Position numbers and translations under genes: made by a program | Notes under the pieces: model-generated | Told to the model about the DNA's origin: nothing | Seen by the model: only the letters and a program-made list of their open reading frames with translations | Databases searched by the model: none | Source of the DNA: JAABVY01 sp964496505 | GTDB lineage: Bacteria; Zixibacteria; MSB-5A5; JAABVY01 | DNA length: 64,000 nt | Assembly (NCBI GenBank): GCA_964496505.1 | Contig: CAZBZV010000010.1 | Span: 9,553-73,552 of the forward strand | Reading direction: 5' to 3' | In this document: positions 35,165-44,211 of the stretch, in pieces | How the letters are laid out: each line of letters opens with the position of its first letter | How positions within the stretch are numbered: position 1 is the first letter of the stretch

Positions 35165-36354
35165 TACTCCGCCTCCTTTGCCAGTTCAACCGCTCGTTTG
35201 GAAATTTCCTCGATCGGAGTTTCGATACCATGAATCTCTATTTTTTCAAAAACCTCGGGAGTTTCCTCTTTGGCCTCCTCGAACATGCGCACGCCCTCCT
35301 GCCACATATTGCCGGTCATCCTGACCACCATCGGCTTGGAAAGGCCGTGCTCTCTCAGAAATGTAATAACGCCTTTGGCGAAATCATCGCAGCGCGAAAT
35401 CCCTCCGAAGCGTGCCCCAAAGATAGCCTTAACATTGGGATTTTCATCGAGAAGAATCAGCATACGTGCCAGACGTTCCGGAGAGGGCCCGCCGCCGGAA
35501 TCCATGAAATTGGCAGGCTTGCCTCCGAAATAGTGGATGAAGTCGTTGCCCATGATTCCGAATCCGGCGCCGCCGGGAAACATGCCGATGTCGCCATCGA
35601 GATCGAGATAGGGTATGCCCCATTCACGAGCCTGTTTCTCGCGCTCGGTCATCTCGCCTTCCTCGTGACGCTTCTCGATTCCCATCTCGGCCAGTTCCTT
35701 GTGACGGAAGAGCGCATCATCATCAACAGAAATCCGCGCATCAGCCGCCCAGAGCTTGCCGTCGGTGGTCTCGATCAATGGGTTGATTTCGGCCAGCTTG
35801 CAGTCGTAGGCCTTGAAGGCATTGTAGAGGCCGAGAATAATAGGCACCGAGGCCTTCAGCTTATCGCCGGTGAATCCCAGCTTCTTGCCGATTCCAAAGG
35901 CCTGGAAGCCGTGCATCTTCTCATCAATATCGAACTTTTCCTTAAAAATCTTGTCTGGTGAGGTACGCGCAACCTCTTCGATATCGACTCCGCCCGAGGG
36001 CGATGCTATGAAAACCAGCTTGTAGTTGGCGCGGTCGATTGTAACCCCCAGATAATATTCTTTGGCGATATCCAGAAGCGGATCTACCAGAATCTTTTTA
36101 ACATCATAGCCCTTGATTTTGGCGGCAAAGAGCTCCTCGGCAATGGTGTAGGCCTCATCAGGAGATTCCGCCTTTTTAATGCCGCCAGCCTTGCCCCGGC
36201 CGCCGGAGAGAATCTGAACTTTCAATACGGCTTTCCCTCCCAGTTCACGTACTGCTGCGGCCGCATCCTCCGGCGAGGAGGCCAGTATACCCTCGGTTAT
36301 AGGTATCTTCTTTTCTGCAAATAGTTTTTTGGCTTCAAATTCAAATAATCGCAT
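35164..36354 (-). CDS. Second succinyl-CoA-synthetase-like beta subunit
   Basis: 396 residues, 17 longer than the sucC at 24589. ATP-grasp landmarks are kept (LKVQILSGGRGKAGGIK, AEINPLIETTDGKLWAADARI, FGGISRCDDFAKGV), but NGAGLAMAT becomes GGAGFGIMG and RLTGTNE becomes RMTGNMWQEG, changes around the active site. An insert with KRHEEGEMTEREKQAREWG is present near residue 235. Together with the alpha subunit this is a separate ADP/GDP-forming acyl-CoA ligase. Confidence 0.88.
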   Translation of the reverse strand: MRLFEFEAKKLFAEKKIPITEGILASSPEDAAAAVRELGGKAVLKVQILSGGRGKAGGIKKAESPDEAYTIAEELFAAKIKGYDVKKILVDPLLDIAKEYYLGVTIDRANYKLVFIASPSGGVDIEEVARTSPDKIFKEKFDIDEKMHGFQAFGIGKKLGFTGDKLKASVPIILGLYNAFKAYDCKLAEINPLIETTDGKLWAADARISVDDDALFRHKELAEMGIEKRHEEGEMTEREKQAREWGIPYLDLDGDIGMFPGGAGFGIMGNDFIHYFGGKPANFMDSGGGPSPERLARMLILLDENPNVKAIFGARFGGISRCDDFAKGVITFLREHGLSKPMVVRMTGNMWQEGVRMFEEAKEETPEVFEKIEIHGIETPIEEISKRAVELAKEAE

Positions 36355-36391
36355 CCTTTTTCCTTTCCGTAGACGCTATTATCAAGCCGTA

Positions 36392-36419
36392 TATATACAC
36401 TTTCCAGATTTTTTTTCAA
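36392..36419 (-). promoter_or_regulatory. Putative promoter of the second ligase operon
   Basis: On the minus strand TTGAAA (36419-36414), 16 nt, then TATATA (36397-36392). The start codon is 38 nt downstream, preceded by GGAAAGGAAAAAGG. Fair match only. Confidence 0.4.
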
Positions 36420-36450
36420 CCGTTTTGTCAATCTAATTGCAATTCAAACA

Positions 36451-36491
36451 AAAAAGAAACCGCCCATGCTCAGATAAGAGTGCAGGCGGTT
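36451..36491 (-). terminator. Terminator after the subtilisin-like protease
   Basis: On the minus strand ACCGCC...GGGCGGT closes an imperfect hairpin with inner GC and CTC/GAG pairs, followed by TTCTTTTTT. It is about 25 bp after the stop at 36516. Confidence 0.7.
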
Positions 36492-36515
36492 CTTAAACTC
36501 ATGTCCGGCTTTATC

Positions 36516-38216
36516 TTATTTCAGCTCATTATATTCCCTTTTGATCTTCACCAGCTTGACCACATCCTCGACCCCGGGGGCCTCGACATACATAAGGTAG
36601 ATGCCATTGGCAAGCTCCTCGCCGCCGGCATTACGGCCATCCCAGTTAAAAACCGCATCGGGGCCACTGACATCCTGCTCCTCTTCCCAAACCTGGATGC
36701 CGTCAAGGGTATGTATGCTAACACGGGCTTTGCCCGCCTCAGTGACAGAAACATTGACTTGAATATTGGTTTGAAACGGATTGGGGAAGGCCAGAATATC
36801 GCCCTCGAATTCAGGCGGTTCAAAACCGACTGCGGCCTGGATATCGATTATACCATAACCGTAGTTATTGTTGGGATAAGTCATACCGCCTACCTGACGG
36901 GCGGTTGTCCTGAGCCTGTTGATTAGCTCGAATGACGTAATTTCCGGGTCACTTTCAATCAGCAATGCCGCTGCTCCGGCCGCCAGGGGTGCGGCAAATG
37001 ATGTCCCCGAACCACGCCTGTAACTATCGGTCGTATAGCTGGCAATATACACACCTGAACTGTTGGCGCAAACATCAGGCTTGATACGGCCATCGGCAGT
37101 AGGGCCGCGCGAGGATGAATACCAGATATTGTCATCGATCAGCACGCCGCCGATCGCAAGCACATAATCACCATCAGCCGGCGTCAGAATAGTGGTCGCT
37201 CCGGGACCTTCATTGCCTGCAGCAACTATGACATTCATGCCTTTCTCCACCGCCAGATCAGAGGCGATTGTAATTGCCGCAGTATTGCCGTCAAGATCAT
37301 CCTGGGTATACCATTTGATATATCCCAGCGAAGCCGAGGCTATGCGGCAGCCGATAGAATCCGCCCATTCCAGAGCAGCGATGAAATTATCTTCCTCCAC
37401 TTCGATCTCATCATCGACAATCTCGGTCTTAGCCAGGCAATAGGTGGCGTTATAAGCCGGACCGATCAATTCACCCGGTGCATACCCGCCCATTACACCC
37501 AGGACCGCTGTGCCGTGCGAACGCTGGGAGGTGAAATCGTCCTTCACGTCAGTATCATCATTGATAAAATCATAGGTCGCTTCGATATCCATATTCATAA
37601 AGGCGGGATGATCGGGATCAAAGCCTGTATCGAATACGGCAATTAAAACGCCCTCCCCGCTGTAACCCAGATTATGTACCGCAGGCACATTAATCTGCTC
37701 AAGCTGTTCGAATGACTGCCCGTAGTCGAGATCGAAAGTTTGATCTATTTTGGGCAACGCATCCCCCGGACTCTCGTATGCCGGAATATCGCGCCTGTAA
37801 GTCCTTACCGGTTTAATTGAATCCACAAAATCCAGCGATGGCAGATTTTCTATTGTAATCTGCTCCGAGGTTACCGAGGCGGCATTCAGCCATTTAGTGG
37901 TTCGATGAACCTCGAGCCCCAGCGATTTTAAGCTGTCGATATAGGGTCGATGTACCTCGAGGTCGGTAAAATCGAATAAGCGTTCCCGCTCCTCAACCGC
38001 GTCACGTTTACGGAGATTGGGAATGGTTGCCTTTCTTTGAAGAGCTTCCAGCCTGGCATCTACTTCATCTTCAGAAAGCTCTCCCTTGTCGCTGAAAAAT
38101 ACCCAGTATTTCTGCTGATCCTGAATCTGCTGGAAATCCTGTCCCTGAAGCGCGGTTCTCGGCAAAACAAATAACAGAATCAGAGAAAGGCTGCTTATAA
38201 AAATCCTGCTGTTCAT
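36516..38216 (-). CDS. Secreted subtilisin-like serine protease (S8) with type A sorting-like C-terminus
   Basis: 566 residues with a signal peptide (ISSLSLILLFVLPRTALQG). Catalytic triad: D196 (VFDTGFD), H234 (RSHGTAVLG), S406 (GTSFAAP), with oxyanion N335 (AAGNEGPG). An ~150-residue N-terminal propeptide-like region precedes the domain. The last ~90 residues carry AFPNPF, a VSIHTLDG strand, NGIYLMYV and end KLVKIK before a short tail, resembling the T9SS type A sorting or FlgD-like domain; processing by the PorU at 5453 is therefore plausible. Confidence 0.92.
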   Translation of the reverse strand: MNSRIFISSLSLILLFVLPRTALQGQDFQQIQDQQKYWVFFSDKGELSEDEVDARLEALQRKATIPNLRKRDAVEERERLFDFTDLEVHRPYIDSLKSLGLEVHRTTKWLNAASVTSEQITIENLPSLDFVDSIKPVRTYRRDIPAYESPGDALPKIDQTFDLDYGQSFEQLEQINVPAVHNLGYSGEGVLIAVFDTGFDPDHPAFMNMDIEATYDFINDDTDVKDDFTSQRSHGTAVLGVMGGYAPGELIGPAYNATYCLAKTEIVDDEIEVEEDNFIAALEWADSIGCRIASASLGYIKWYTQDDLDGNTAAITIASDLAVEKGMNVIVAAGNEGPGATTILTPADGDYVLAIGGVLIDDNIWYSSSRGPTADGRIKPDVCANSSGVYIASYTTDSYRRGSGTSFAAPLAAGAAALLIESDPEITSFELINRLRTTARQVGGMTYPNNNYGYGIIDIQAAVGFEPPEFEGDILAFPNPFQTNIQVNVSVTEAGKARVSIHTLDGIQVWEEEQDVSGPDAVFNWDGRNAGGEELANGIYLMYVEAPGVEDVVKLVKIKREYNELK

Positions 38217-38317
38217 ATATTCCTCTATCGGCTAAGTATTTCTTCTTATTAGAGATGCGGTTCGAGAGGGTTCATTTATAGAAACGTTATTAATCCAATA
38301 AGTGTTCATTTTCGAAT

Positions 38318-38326
38318 ATTATAACA
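38318..38326 (-). promoter_or_regulatory. Extended -10 element upstream of the subtilisin gene
   Basis: On the minus strand TGTTATAAT (TATAAT at 38323-38318) is an extended -10, with only a weak -35 further upstream. It would give a leader of about 95 nt. The rest of 38217-38396 shows nothing. Confidence 0.4.
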
Positions 38327-38396
38327 GAATATGCCCTCTGCAGATTCAAGAAATTTCACCAAAAAGCCAATATCTAAGAAGAGATGAGATTTTACT

Positions 38397-39302
38397 CTAT
38401 CTCCTGTTGATGACTAATTCCCTGAGGCCGGGGGAGATATCCAGAATCAATGAGCTGTCACGAGGGATTAATGTATCGGCCACCAGGTCATCCCCGATTT
38501 CGAAATAGCCCAGATCCTCGGTCAGGTAAAACGGCATACGGTTACCGTCACGTATAATAACATTATACATCTCAGGCATTTCCACTCTCAGCCGGGATTT
38601 ATTCAAATCAAGCAGGACCGGCTCGCGGGGTATCTTTTCGCCAAATTGAAGCACAACATCATAACATCGCTCGCAGTCCAGATCGAGCGATTTAATATCC
38701 AGACCCGCCATTCTTAAATAACAGTATCCTTTTTCGGATTTGAGGTAAAGATCGAGCGGGTTATCGGGCGGAACAGCCAGTTTCCAGATCGGCAGCTCAT
38801 CCCGCTTGAAAACCTTGAGCCATCTGTACTCCTGATGATCAAGCCGGAGCGTAGCCCTGCCGCCATCATCCCGATAGGAATACACAGGTCTTAATGATTC
38901 ATGGTTGTACTGGAATTCGATTTCAGAGGCAAGATGATCTTCCAGGGTGAAATCCCTGTACGAAAAATCGGCGTTTATCTCCAATGTGCCAGTTTCATCA
39001 GCCAGAACCTCCTCGATAGTACCCGATTCGCGCTCAATCGTCTGACCAGTGGTGACCTGCTCCCAGTAAGGAGCAACGGCATAGGCAGCAGCAAGTATTA
39101 TCAGAATTGACGACAGATAAGCCATACCCGAAAGCTTGCTCTTGGAGAAAATCATCTGGATGCCAATAGCGATCAAAAGCACAGGCCATAAATCCCACAG
39201 CCTGAGGAAAACGTCCGCCGGTAAGCGGCCGGTTGTCCATCCCAGAGCGACCAAGCCGATTATAATGAATATCAGACCCCAGTTAAGACTACCCGCATGC
39301 AT
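38397..39302 (-). CDS. LiaF-like membrane protein (LiaI/LiaF TM region plus toast-rack-type domain)
   Basis: 301 residues. Three or four hydrophobic segments in the first ~80 residues (NWGLIFIIIGLVALGW, LWPVLLIAIGIQMIF, LSSILIILAAAYAVA) are followed by a beta-rich domain in which repeated strands resemble the toast-rack fold of LiaF. It starts 1 bp after the PspC-domain gene, so the two form a unit probably involved in sensing envelope stress. A small cysteine pair (CERCYDV) is present near residue 215. Confidence 0.78.
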   Translation of the reverse strand: MHAGSLNWGLIFIIIGLVALGWTTGRLPADVFLRLWDLWPVLLIAIGIQMIFSKSKLSGMAYLSSILIILAAAYAVAPYWEQVTTGQTIERESGTIEEVLADETGTLEINADFSYRDFTLEDHLASEIEFQYNHESLRPVYSYRDDGGRATLRLDHQEYRWLKVFKRDELPIWKLAVPPDNPLDLYLKSEKGYCYLRMAGLDIKSLDLDCERCYDVVLQFGEKIPREPVLLDLNKSRLRVEMPEMYNVIIRDGNRMPFYLTEDLGYFEIGDDLVADTLIPRDSSLILDISPGLRELVINRR

Positions 39303-39303
39303 C

Positions 39304-39693
39304 TCACTGCTCCTTTTTTGAGCCCATGGCTTTGTAGATTAAAAACGCCCCGATTATTATCAATGCGGCCGGCCATATATGACCGAAGGAAAGCCATCCC
39401 CAGATTCTGGTAATCAGGAATGCTGCTCCGATTATAATCAATGCCAGCCCCGGAAGATATTTCATCATAGCCTCGCTTTCCTCTTTCGAGGGCGGTTCGG
39501 CAACCTCATTGGCGGGACGCATGGGCACGATTATCCAGGCTATGATATAGGCGATTACCCCGGTGCCTCCGGCGGGAATCAGCAGCAGGAATATTATGCG
39601 CACAATTACCGGATCGATATTGAAATACTCGCCCAATCCGCCGCAAACCCCGGCAATGATATTTGATTCTCTTGACCTGTAGAGCTTTTTCAT
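39304..39693 (-). CDS. PspC-domain envelope-stress protein
   Basis: 129 residues from the ATG at 39693, preceded by GAGGAGGAG; the TTG before it is ignored. The PspC domain (LYRSRESNIIAGVCGGLGEYFNIDPVIVRIIFLLL) is followed by LiaI/LiaF-type TM segments (WPAALIIIGAFLIYKAMG). PspC proteins regulate or act in phage-shock-type membrane responses. No PspA gene is seen in the window. Confidence 0.9.
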   Translation of the reverse strand: MKKLYRSRESNIIAGVCGGLGEYFNIDPVIVRIIFLLLIPAGGTGVIAYIIAWIIVPMRPANEVAEPPSKEESEAMMKYLPGLALIIIGAAFLITRIWGWLSFGHIWPAALIIIGAFLIYKAMGSKKEQ

Positions 39694-39775
39694 CAACTCC
39701 TCCTCGTTAATATTATGCTATACGGAGAGGATTCCTGAATGTTAGAGAAACAGATTATGCGGAAAGAGTCAAGAT

Positions 39776-39812
39776 AAAAAAGTACTGCCGGATTTCCATG
39801 TCCGGCAGTACT
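39776..39812 (-). terminator. Strong terminator after the isoaspartyl methyltransferase gene
   Basis: On the minus strand a 12-bp perfect stem AGTACTGCCGGA/TCCGGCAGTACT with an 8-nt loop is followed by TTTTTATC. It lies about 130 bp after the stop at 39942. Confidence 0.92.
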
Positions 39813-39941
39813 TGATAACCATTTTTGCCGAATTCCATTTCAGCATAACCAATGGATAGCATAATTTCAAAGCAGTCGAACTCAAATTACTATGCACAAA
39901 AACAGAGTCAACTAAAACAATTAAAAAAAGGAATAGACCCC

Positions 39942-40685
39942 TTAGTCTTTTTCCTGGGCTTTGCCGGTCATCGGTACGAAGCGCACCGCTATTCCGGTCT
40001 TCTTTCTGAGGCCGTCCTCGGTCTTCTCATAAAGTGTCAGGTACTGGTAAATACTTCCCACCGGAATTACCAGGCGGCCGCCCATGGCAAGTTGATCTAT
40101 AAGCGGCTGGGGGACATGATCCGGTGCGGCGGTTACAATGACCGCATCATAGGGCGCCGCCTCCTCATATCCCTGATAGCCGTCGCCATGCATGACCTTG
40201 ACATTGTTATAACCGATTGAGTCGAGAATCTCGCTGGCACGGTCGGCCAGGGGTTTGACGATTTCAATCGTATAGACCGAATCGGCAATCTCGGCCAGAA
40301 CTGCGGCCTGGTAGCCGGAACCGGTGCCGACCTCGAGAACTTTCTCACCAGGCTGTATGTCAATAAGATCCGTCATCAAGGCCACAATATAGGGTTGAGA
40401 TATGGTCTGATTGTGCCCGATTGGAAGGGGACCGTCCTCGTATGAACGGCTGCGATAGGTCTCCGGTACAAACAGATGACGGGGGACAGAACGGAGCGCG
40501 TCAAGAACAACATCGTTGTCGATACCGCGGGGTTCGATCTGGTTCTCGACCATACGAATCCGTTCTTCATAGAATTTATCGGTGTTTTCGCTTTTATCAC
40601 TCACAGTGTCGGCAGCCTCCTCCTTTGACCTACATGCTGTTACCAGAACAGCAAACAAAATGACAAAAGATACGAATATCTTCAT
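39942..40685 (-). CDS. pcm: L-isoaspartyl protein methyltransferase, predicted exported lipoprotein
   Basis: 247 residues. SAM-binding motif EVGTGSGYQAAVLAE and family segments ALRSVPRHLFVP, GPLPIGHNQTISQPYIVALM identify a PCMT. The N-terminus MKIFVSFVILFAVLVTAC has a lipobox-like LVTAC, followed by a Ser/Asp/Glu-rich linker, implying lipidation and placement in the periplasm. Cytosolic Pcm normally lacks this. It is 55 bp downstream of the anti-sigma factor gene and ends at a strong terminator. Confidence 0.88.
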   Translation of the reverse strand: MKIFVSFVILFAVLVTACRSKEEAADTVSDKSENTDKFYEERIRMVENQIEPRGIDNDVVLDALRSVPRHLFVPETYRSRSYEDGPLPIGHNQTISQPYIVALMTDLIDIQPGEKVLEVGTGSGYQAAVLAEIADSVYTIEIVKPLADRASEILDSIGYNNVKVMHGDGYQGYEEAAPYDAVIVTAAPDHVPQPLIDQLAMGGRLVIPVGSIYQYLTLYEKTEDGLRKKTGIAVRFVPMTGKAQEKD

Positions 40686-40740
40686 GCTTTATTGTAAGGA
40701 ATATATGCCTGTGTGTCAATACGTAACGAATGAAAGAGCG

Positions 40741-42096
40741 CTACTTCAGTCTCATATACTGCCGCAGGGAATCATTGTAATCGCGGTACCGGGGAAAGGT
40801 TATCGCACGGCTTCCCATCGCCTGCTTTAAAAGCATTTCAGTCCTGAGCATATCAGCTTCAGATTTGGTGAGCTTTACGATTTCAAGCGACTTTTCAATA
40901 ATTTCCTGTAAGAGGGCTGCTTTTATTTCGGAATTGGTTTCGATATTGTAGGCCTCGATCAAGCTGTCCCCCTCAGCACGCAGGATAATTTCAGCGGAAT
41001 CCTCTATCTCAGTTTCGGTCATTGTAATACCCTCGGGCTGAGCAGCCTTGTATTGCGCGGGCGGCTGCTCTGAGAAGGAATATTCATTCAATGCCAGATA
41101 GGGGAAGTCATCGAGCTGTAATGCAAACCCGATTGAATCAGTTATTATGGCATCGGATTCGGAATCCAGCATGTCCGCATATTCTTCTGCCATCCTTGAG
41201 CGGGCTGTATCGGGCACAGCTATAACCTCGTCATGCATTGTCGCTATAGAGATCCGCTCTTCTCTTTCGGCTTTATGAAGCTTGGAACGTATAGGCGCAG
41301 GTGAATCGATCTCAATAGGAGCAGGTACAGGAGGTGGCGGCTGTATGTGAGGCATTGCCAGAGCAGCCTCACCGGAAGCCTGTTTATCCCCCTTGCTTTC
41401 AGGGACAGCTTTTGTGCCCGGCTCTTTCTTTTCTGTTGGCTCGGGCTCTCCTGCAGCTTTGACATCATCCTCCAGAAGCTCCGGCACCGTCGGCGGGGTT
41501 TGGTCAGTCTCGGCCAAATCCTCCACCTCGTCCTTTCTGGCCTCGTTTAAATCCAGCTCCTCGGCCGAAATGGCGCCCGTACCTTCAAACTCGCCGCCAA
41601 AGGCCGAATCTGCCATTTTCTCGAACTCCGATCGTCTTTCGCCTGAGGGCGGAGCTTCCTCCAAATCCAGCACCGCCGGGCTTTTATCCATATACATAAC
41701 TTCATCAGCGCCTGTATCGAGCACACGAAAACCCTTGATCAGATGCCAGCTTACCATAAACGCCATTAATAATATTGTAGCCGAGGCGGCGATTTTCATG
41801 AATCTATTGAAGGAGAAGTACTTTTCCTTGAAACCTACCCATGAGCTTTTATACTCCGGGATTTTCTCGATACGCTTATTGATGCGCGATTCCAGACCCT
41901 CCCAGTAACCCTCGGGAAGCTCCGGCAGAAGCTCGCCCTTGGCGGTGTAATCCAGAGTCTTATAAGCCTCAAGCTCTTCGGCCTTTTCCGGATTCTCGGC
42001 CAGGAATTTCTCGAATTCCTCAGCCTCTCTCTCACCCAGACGGCCGTCGAGATAGAGGTTCAGATATTTCTCAAAATCTTTATCGTTATCATTCAT
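40741..42096 (-). CDS. Probable transmembrane anti-sigma factor with long acidic/proline-rich outer domain
   Basis: 451 residues. The first ~60 residues (DFEKYLNLYLDGRLGEREAEEFEKFLAENPE) match the helical anti-sigma fold but lack the HxxxCxxC zinc motif. One TM segment is near residue 110 (FMKIAASATILLMAFMVSW). The remainder is outside the cytoplasm, rich in Glu, Pro and Ser (including PHIQPPPPVPAP) with a helical C-terminus. Its ATG overlaps the sigma-factor stop (ATGA), the typical sigma/anti-sigma arrangement. Confidence 0.8.
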   Translation of the reverse strand: MNDNDKDFEKYLNLYLDGRLGEREAEEFEKFLAENPEKAEELEAYKTLDYTAKGELLPELPEGYWEGLESRINKRIEKIPEYKSSWVGFKEKYFSFNRFMKIAASATILLMAFMVSWHLIKGFRVLDTGADEVMYMDKSPAVLDLEEAPPSGERRSEFEKMADSAFGGEFEGTGAISAEELDLNEARKDEVEDLAETDQTPPTVPELLEDDVKAAGEPEPTEKKEPGTKAVPESKGDKQASGEAALAMPHIQPPPPVPAPIEIDSPAPIRSKLHKAEREERISIATMHDEVIAVPDTARSRMAEEYADMLDSESDAIITDSIGFALQLDDFPYLALNEYSFSEQPPAQYKAAQPEGITMTETEIEDSAEIILRAEGDSLIEAYNIETNSEIKAALLQEIIEKSLEIVKLTKSEADMLRTEMLLKQAMGSRAITFPRYRDYNDSLRQYMRLK

Positions 42097-42665
42097 TCCA
42101 GGTAATCCTTCAGCTCTTTTTTGAGTCTGGCTCGGGCCCTAAACAGACGCGACATCACTGTCCCGACTTCAATCTTGAGCGAGGCGGCGATTTCCTCATA
42201 GCTCATATCTTCATACGTTCTAAGTATAAACACCGTTTTGAATTCCTCGGGAAGATTATCCACAGCCTTTGTGATCTGTTTTCCCAGATCTCCCGCGGTC
42301 ATCTGTTCATGCGGATTGGAGGCTGTCTTCTTGTCTTCCAGGATATCATCGGGAATCGAATCCTCCAGCGACATTTCGCGCTTTTTTCTCTTCAGATAGT
42401 TTATCGATAAATTCGATACGATCGCAAAAATCCAGCTTTTGAAGCTTTTGCCTTCGATGAATGAATCCAGCGCCTGGTAGGCTTTCACGAAGCTTTCCTG
42501 CGCCAGCTCATCGGCCGTATCATGATCCCTGACAAACCTGTAGGCCAGATAGTAAACCGGTTTGCTGAAATGCCTTACAAGCTCGCCAAAGGCGTTCTTA
42601 TCACCTCGCTTTGCCTTCGAGATCAGTTTTTTTTCGTCGAGCTTAGCTTTTTTCTGTTCAGCCAT
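42093..42665 (-). CDS. ECF-type RNA polymerase sigma factor
   Basis: 190 residues. Region 2 (YYLAYRFVRDHDTADELAQESFVKAYQALDSF and SWIFAIVSNLSINYLKRKKR) and region 4 (LPEEFKTVFILRTYEDMSYEEIAASLKIEVGTVMSRLFRARARL) are clear. Directly coupled to the anti-sigma gene and 21 bp after holA. Target promoters are not identifiable. Confidence 0.95.
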   Translation of the reverse strand: MAEQKKAKLDEKKLISKAKRGDKNAFGELVRHFSKPVYYLAYRFVRDHDTADELAQESFVKAYQALDSFIEGKSFKSWIFAIVSNLSINYLKRKKREMSLEDSIPDDILEDKKTASNPHEQMTAGDLGKQITKAVDNLPEEFKTVFILRTYEDMSYEEIAASLKIEVGTVMSRLFRARARLKKELKDYLE

Positions 42666-42686
42666 CTATACAATACAAATGAATTA

Positions 42687-43709
42687 TTATTCCTGCAAAT
42701 CTGCAATTTTTGAGACAAGATTCTCCAGAATGAATGCGGGTGTCATTCTTTCATAACGCGACTGGTATTCGGCCTCGAAAATATACTTCATGGTCAGCTT
42801 CAGCGTACTTCCCTCGAAATTGTCAATCTGTTCACGGCATTTCTGCACAAAAAACGGTTTCACGCCCACACGGGAGGCGATCATATTGTTGTTTTTCAAC
42901 TCTTTAAGCGAATCGATCATAATCAGGTAATTGAAATGCCTGGTAATCGGGCCGAGGATCGCGGGCAGAGCCTCACCGCTTTCCAGAAGACGACTAAGGC
43001 GGTTTAAGGCTTTTTCTTTGTTTTTTCTACCTAACGCATCAGTCAGCTCAAAAATCGAAAAAACAGCAGAACGAGAACCGTAATTGCGGATATCTTCCAG
43101 TGAAATCGTGCTTCCCGGCTCAAAGTTCAACGATAATTTGTCAACTTCTTCGGAGATAGTGCTATACGAGAATCCCGCGAAATCGACCAGCAGATCGAGC
43201 GCTCTGGGATCGATTTGCAGGCTGTATTTTCCGAGTTGCCGTTTTACCCAGAATTTTGCCGAATTCTGCGTCAGGGGCAAAAAGCTGATCCAGGTTGTTT
43301 TGGATGTAACATATTTGAAATACTTCTGGCGCATATCAATATTTCCCCGATGGAAGAGCACCAGATGATTCCCCGGAGGAAGCTGTGGAAAGAATTTCAG
43401 CAGGATTTCCTTGTCGTCTTTATTGAATTTCTGGGCCTCATTTACGATCAAAAGCTTGCTTCCGCCAAAAAGAGAATATTCAAGGGCGGTATTGGCAAGA
43501 TCACCCGCCTTGCCCGGTTTGGCGGTAATCCGCTCGACATTGGCATTTTCCGGATTGCTCTTGTAAAGACATCGTTTTAAGGTATTAACGAATTCGATCT
43601 GGAGGTAATCCTCGTCCCCATCAATAAAGTACACGGGGGCGAACTTTCCCTTCTCGATCTGACTAATAACGTCGGAAAATTTCAGCGATGATTTTTTACT
43701 CTTTGCCAT
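42687..43709 (-). CDS. holA: DNA polymerase III delta subunit
   Basis: 340 residues, family length. APVYFIDGDEDYLQIEFVNTLK is the N-terminal degenerate P-loop region; ALEYSLFGGSKLLIVNEAQKF, and the C-terminal AVFSIFELTDALGRKNKEKALNRLSRLLESGE and HFNYLIMIDSLKEL segments match HolA. It is the clamp-loader subunit that opens the sliding clamp. Confidence 0.92.
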   Translation of the reverse strand: MAKSKKSSLKFSDVISQIEKGKFAPVYFIDGDEDYLQIEFVNTLKRCLYKSNPENANVERITAKPGKAGDLANTALEYSLFGGSKLLIVNEAQKFNKDDKEILLKFFPQLPPGNHLVLFHRGNIDMRQKYFKYVTSKTTWISFLPLTQNSAKFWVKRQLGKYSLQIDPRALDLLVDFAGFSYSTISEEVDKLSLNFEPGSTISLEDIRNYGSRSAVFSIFELTDALGRKNKEKALNRLSRLLESGEALPAILGPITRHFNYLIMIDSLKELKNNNMIASRVGVKPFFVQKCREQIDNFEGSTLKLTMKYIFEAEYQSRYERMTPAFILENLVSKIADLQE

Positions 43710-43772
43710 GGCAGTAAATTAGGCTCAGGGCAAGTGCAAGTCAATCTTTTATTAAATAAGTTTGGAGCAAAT

Positions 43773-43798
43773 AAAAAAGGCAGCCATTGCTGGCTACC
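43773..43798 (-). terminator. Rho-independent terminator after the RNase H-like gene
   Basis: On the minus strand GGTAGCC-AGCAAT-GGCTGCC (one G-T pair) is followed by TTTTTTATTT. It lies 27 bp after the stop at 43825. Confidence 0.88.
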
Positions 43799-43824
43799 TT
43801 CGGACAGGGAGGGTATGGTTACGA

Positions 43825-44211
43825 TTAGGCGTTAGCTATCCCTAAAGCCTGTATAGCGGGGTTGTCTGTAACAGGGATGAGATTCAGGCTGTAGGGTATT
43901 TTTTTCTGCATCAAGAGAGCCATGTTTCTGAAGGGTTCCAAATCCTTGGAGCAGTACATTCTTTTATTGACCTGGTTAACCAGGGTGAAGCTGTCTGAAT
44001 AAATTTCCAGCGTCTTATTCTTGAAAAGCTGGGGATTGATTTCCACGAATTCCAGGAGGGCCAGGAGCGCGGCGTATTCGACCTCTTTATCTGTTCCTTT
44101 GAATGCTGCCCTGAATACAATTCCGTGATCCGGTACTGTGAATGAAATCAATGCGTTCTTGCCGTCTTCGGATGCCTTGTCTCGTGTAAAACTGGTGAAA
44201 AAGCACTCCAT
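43825..44211 (-). CDS. Degenerate RNase H-like fold protein
   Basis: 128 residues from the ATG at 44211, which has AGGAGGG 5 nt upstream; longer frames lack such a site. The pattern EVEYAALLALLEFV followed by KTLEIYSDSFTLVNQVN resembles the second and third catalytic strands of RNase HI (E and D kept), and VTDNPAIQALGIA resembles the last helix. The first strand (MECFFTSFTRDK) lacks the usual DG motif, so nuclease activity is doubtful. Transcribed alone. Confidence 0.6.
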   Translation of the reverse strand: MECFFTSFTRDKASEDGKNALISFTVPDHGIVFRAAFKGTDKEVEYAALLALLEFVEINPQLFKNKTLEIYSDSFTLVNQVNKRMYCSKDLEPFRNMALLMQKKIPYSLNLIPVTDNPAIQALGIANA

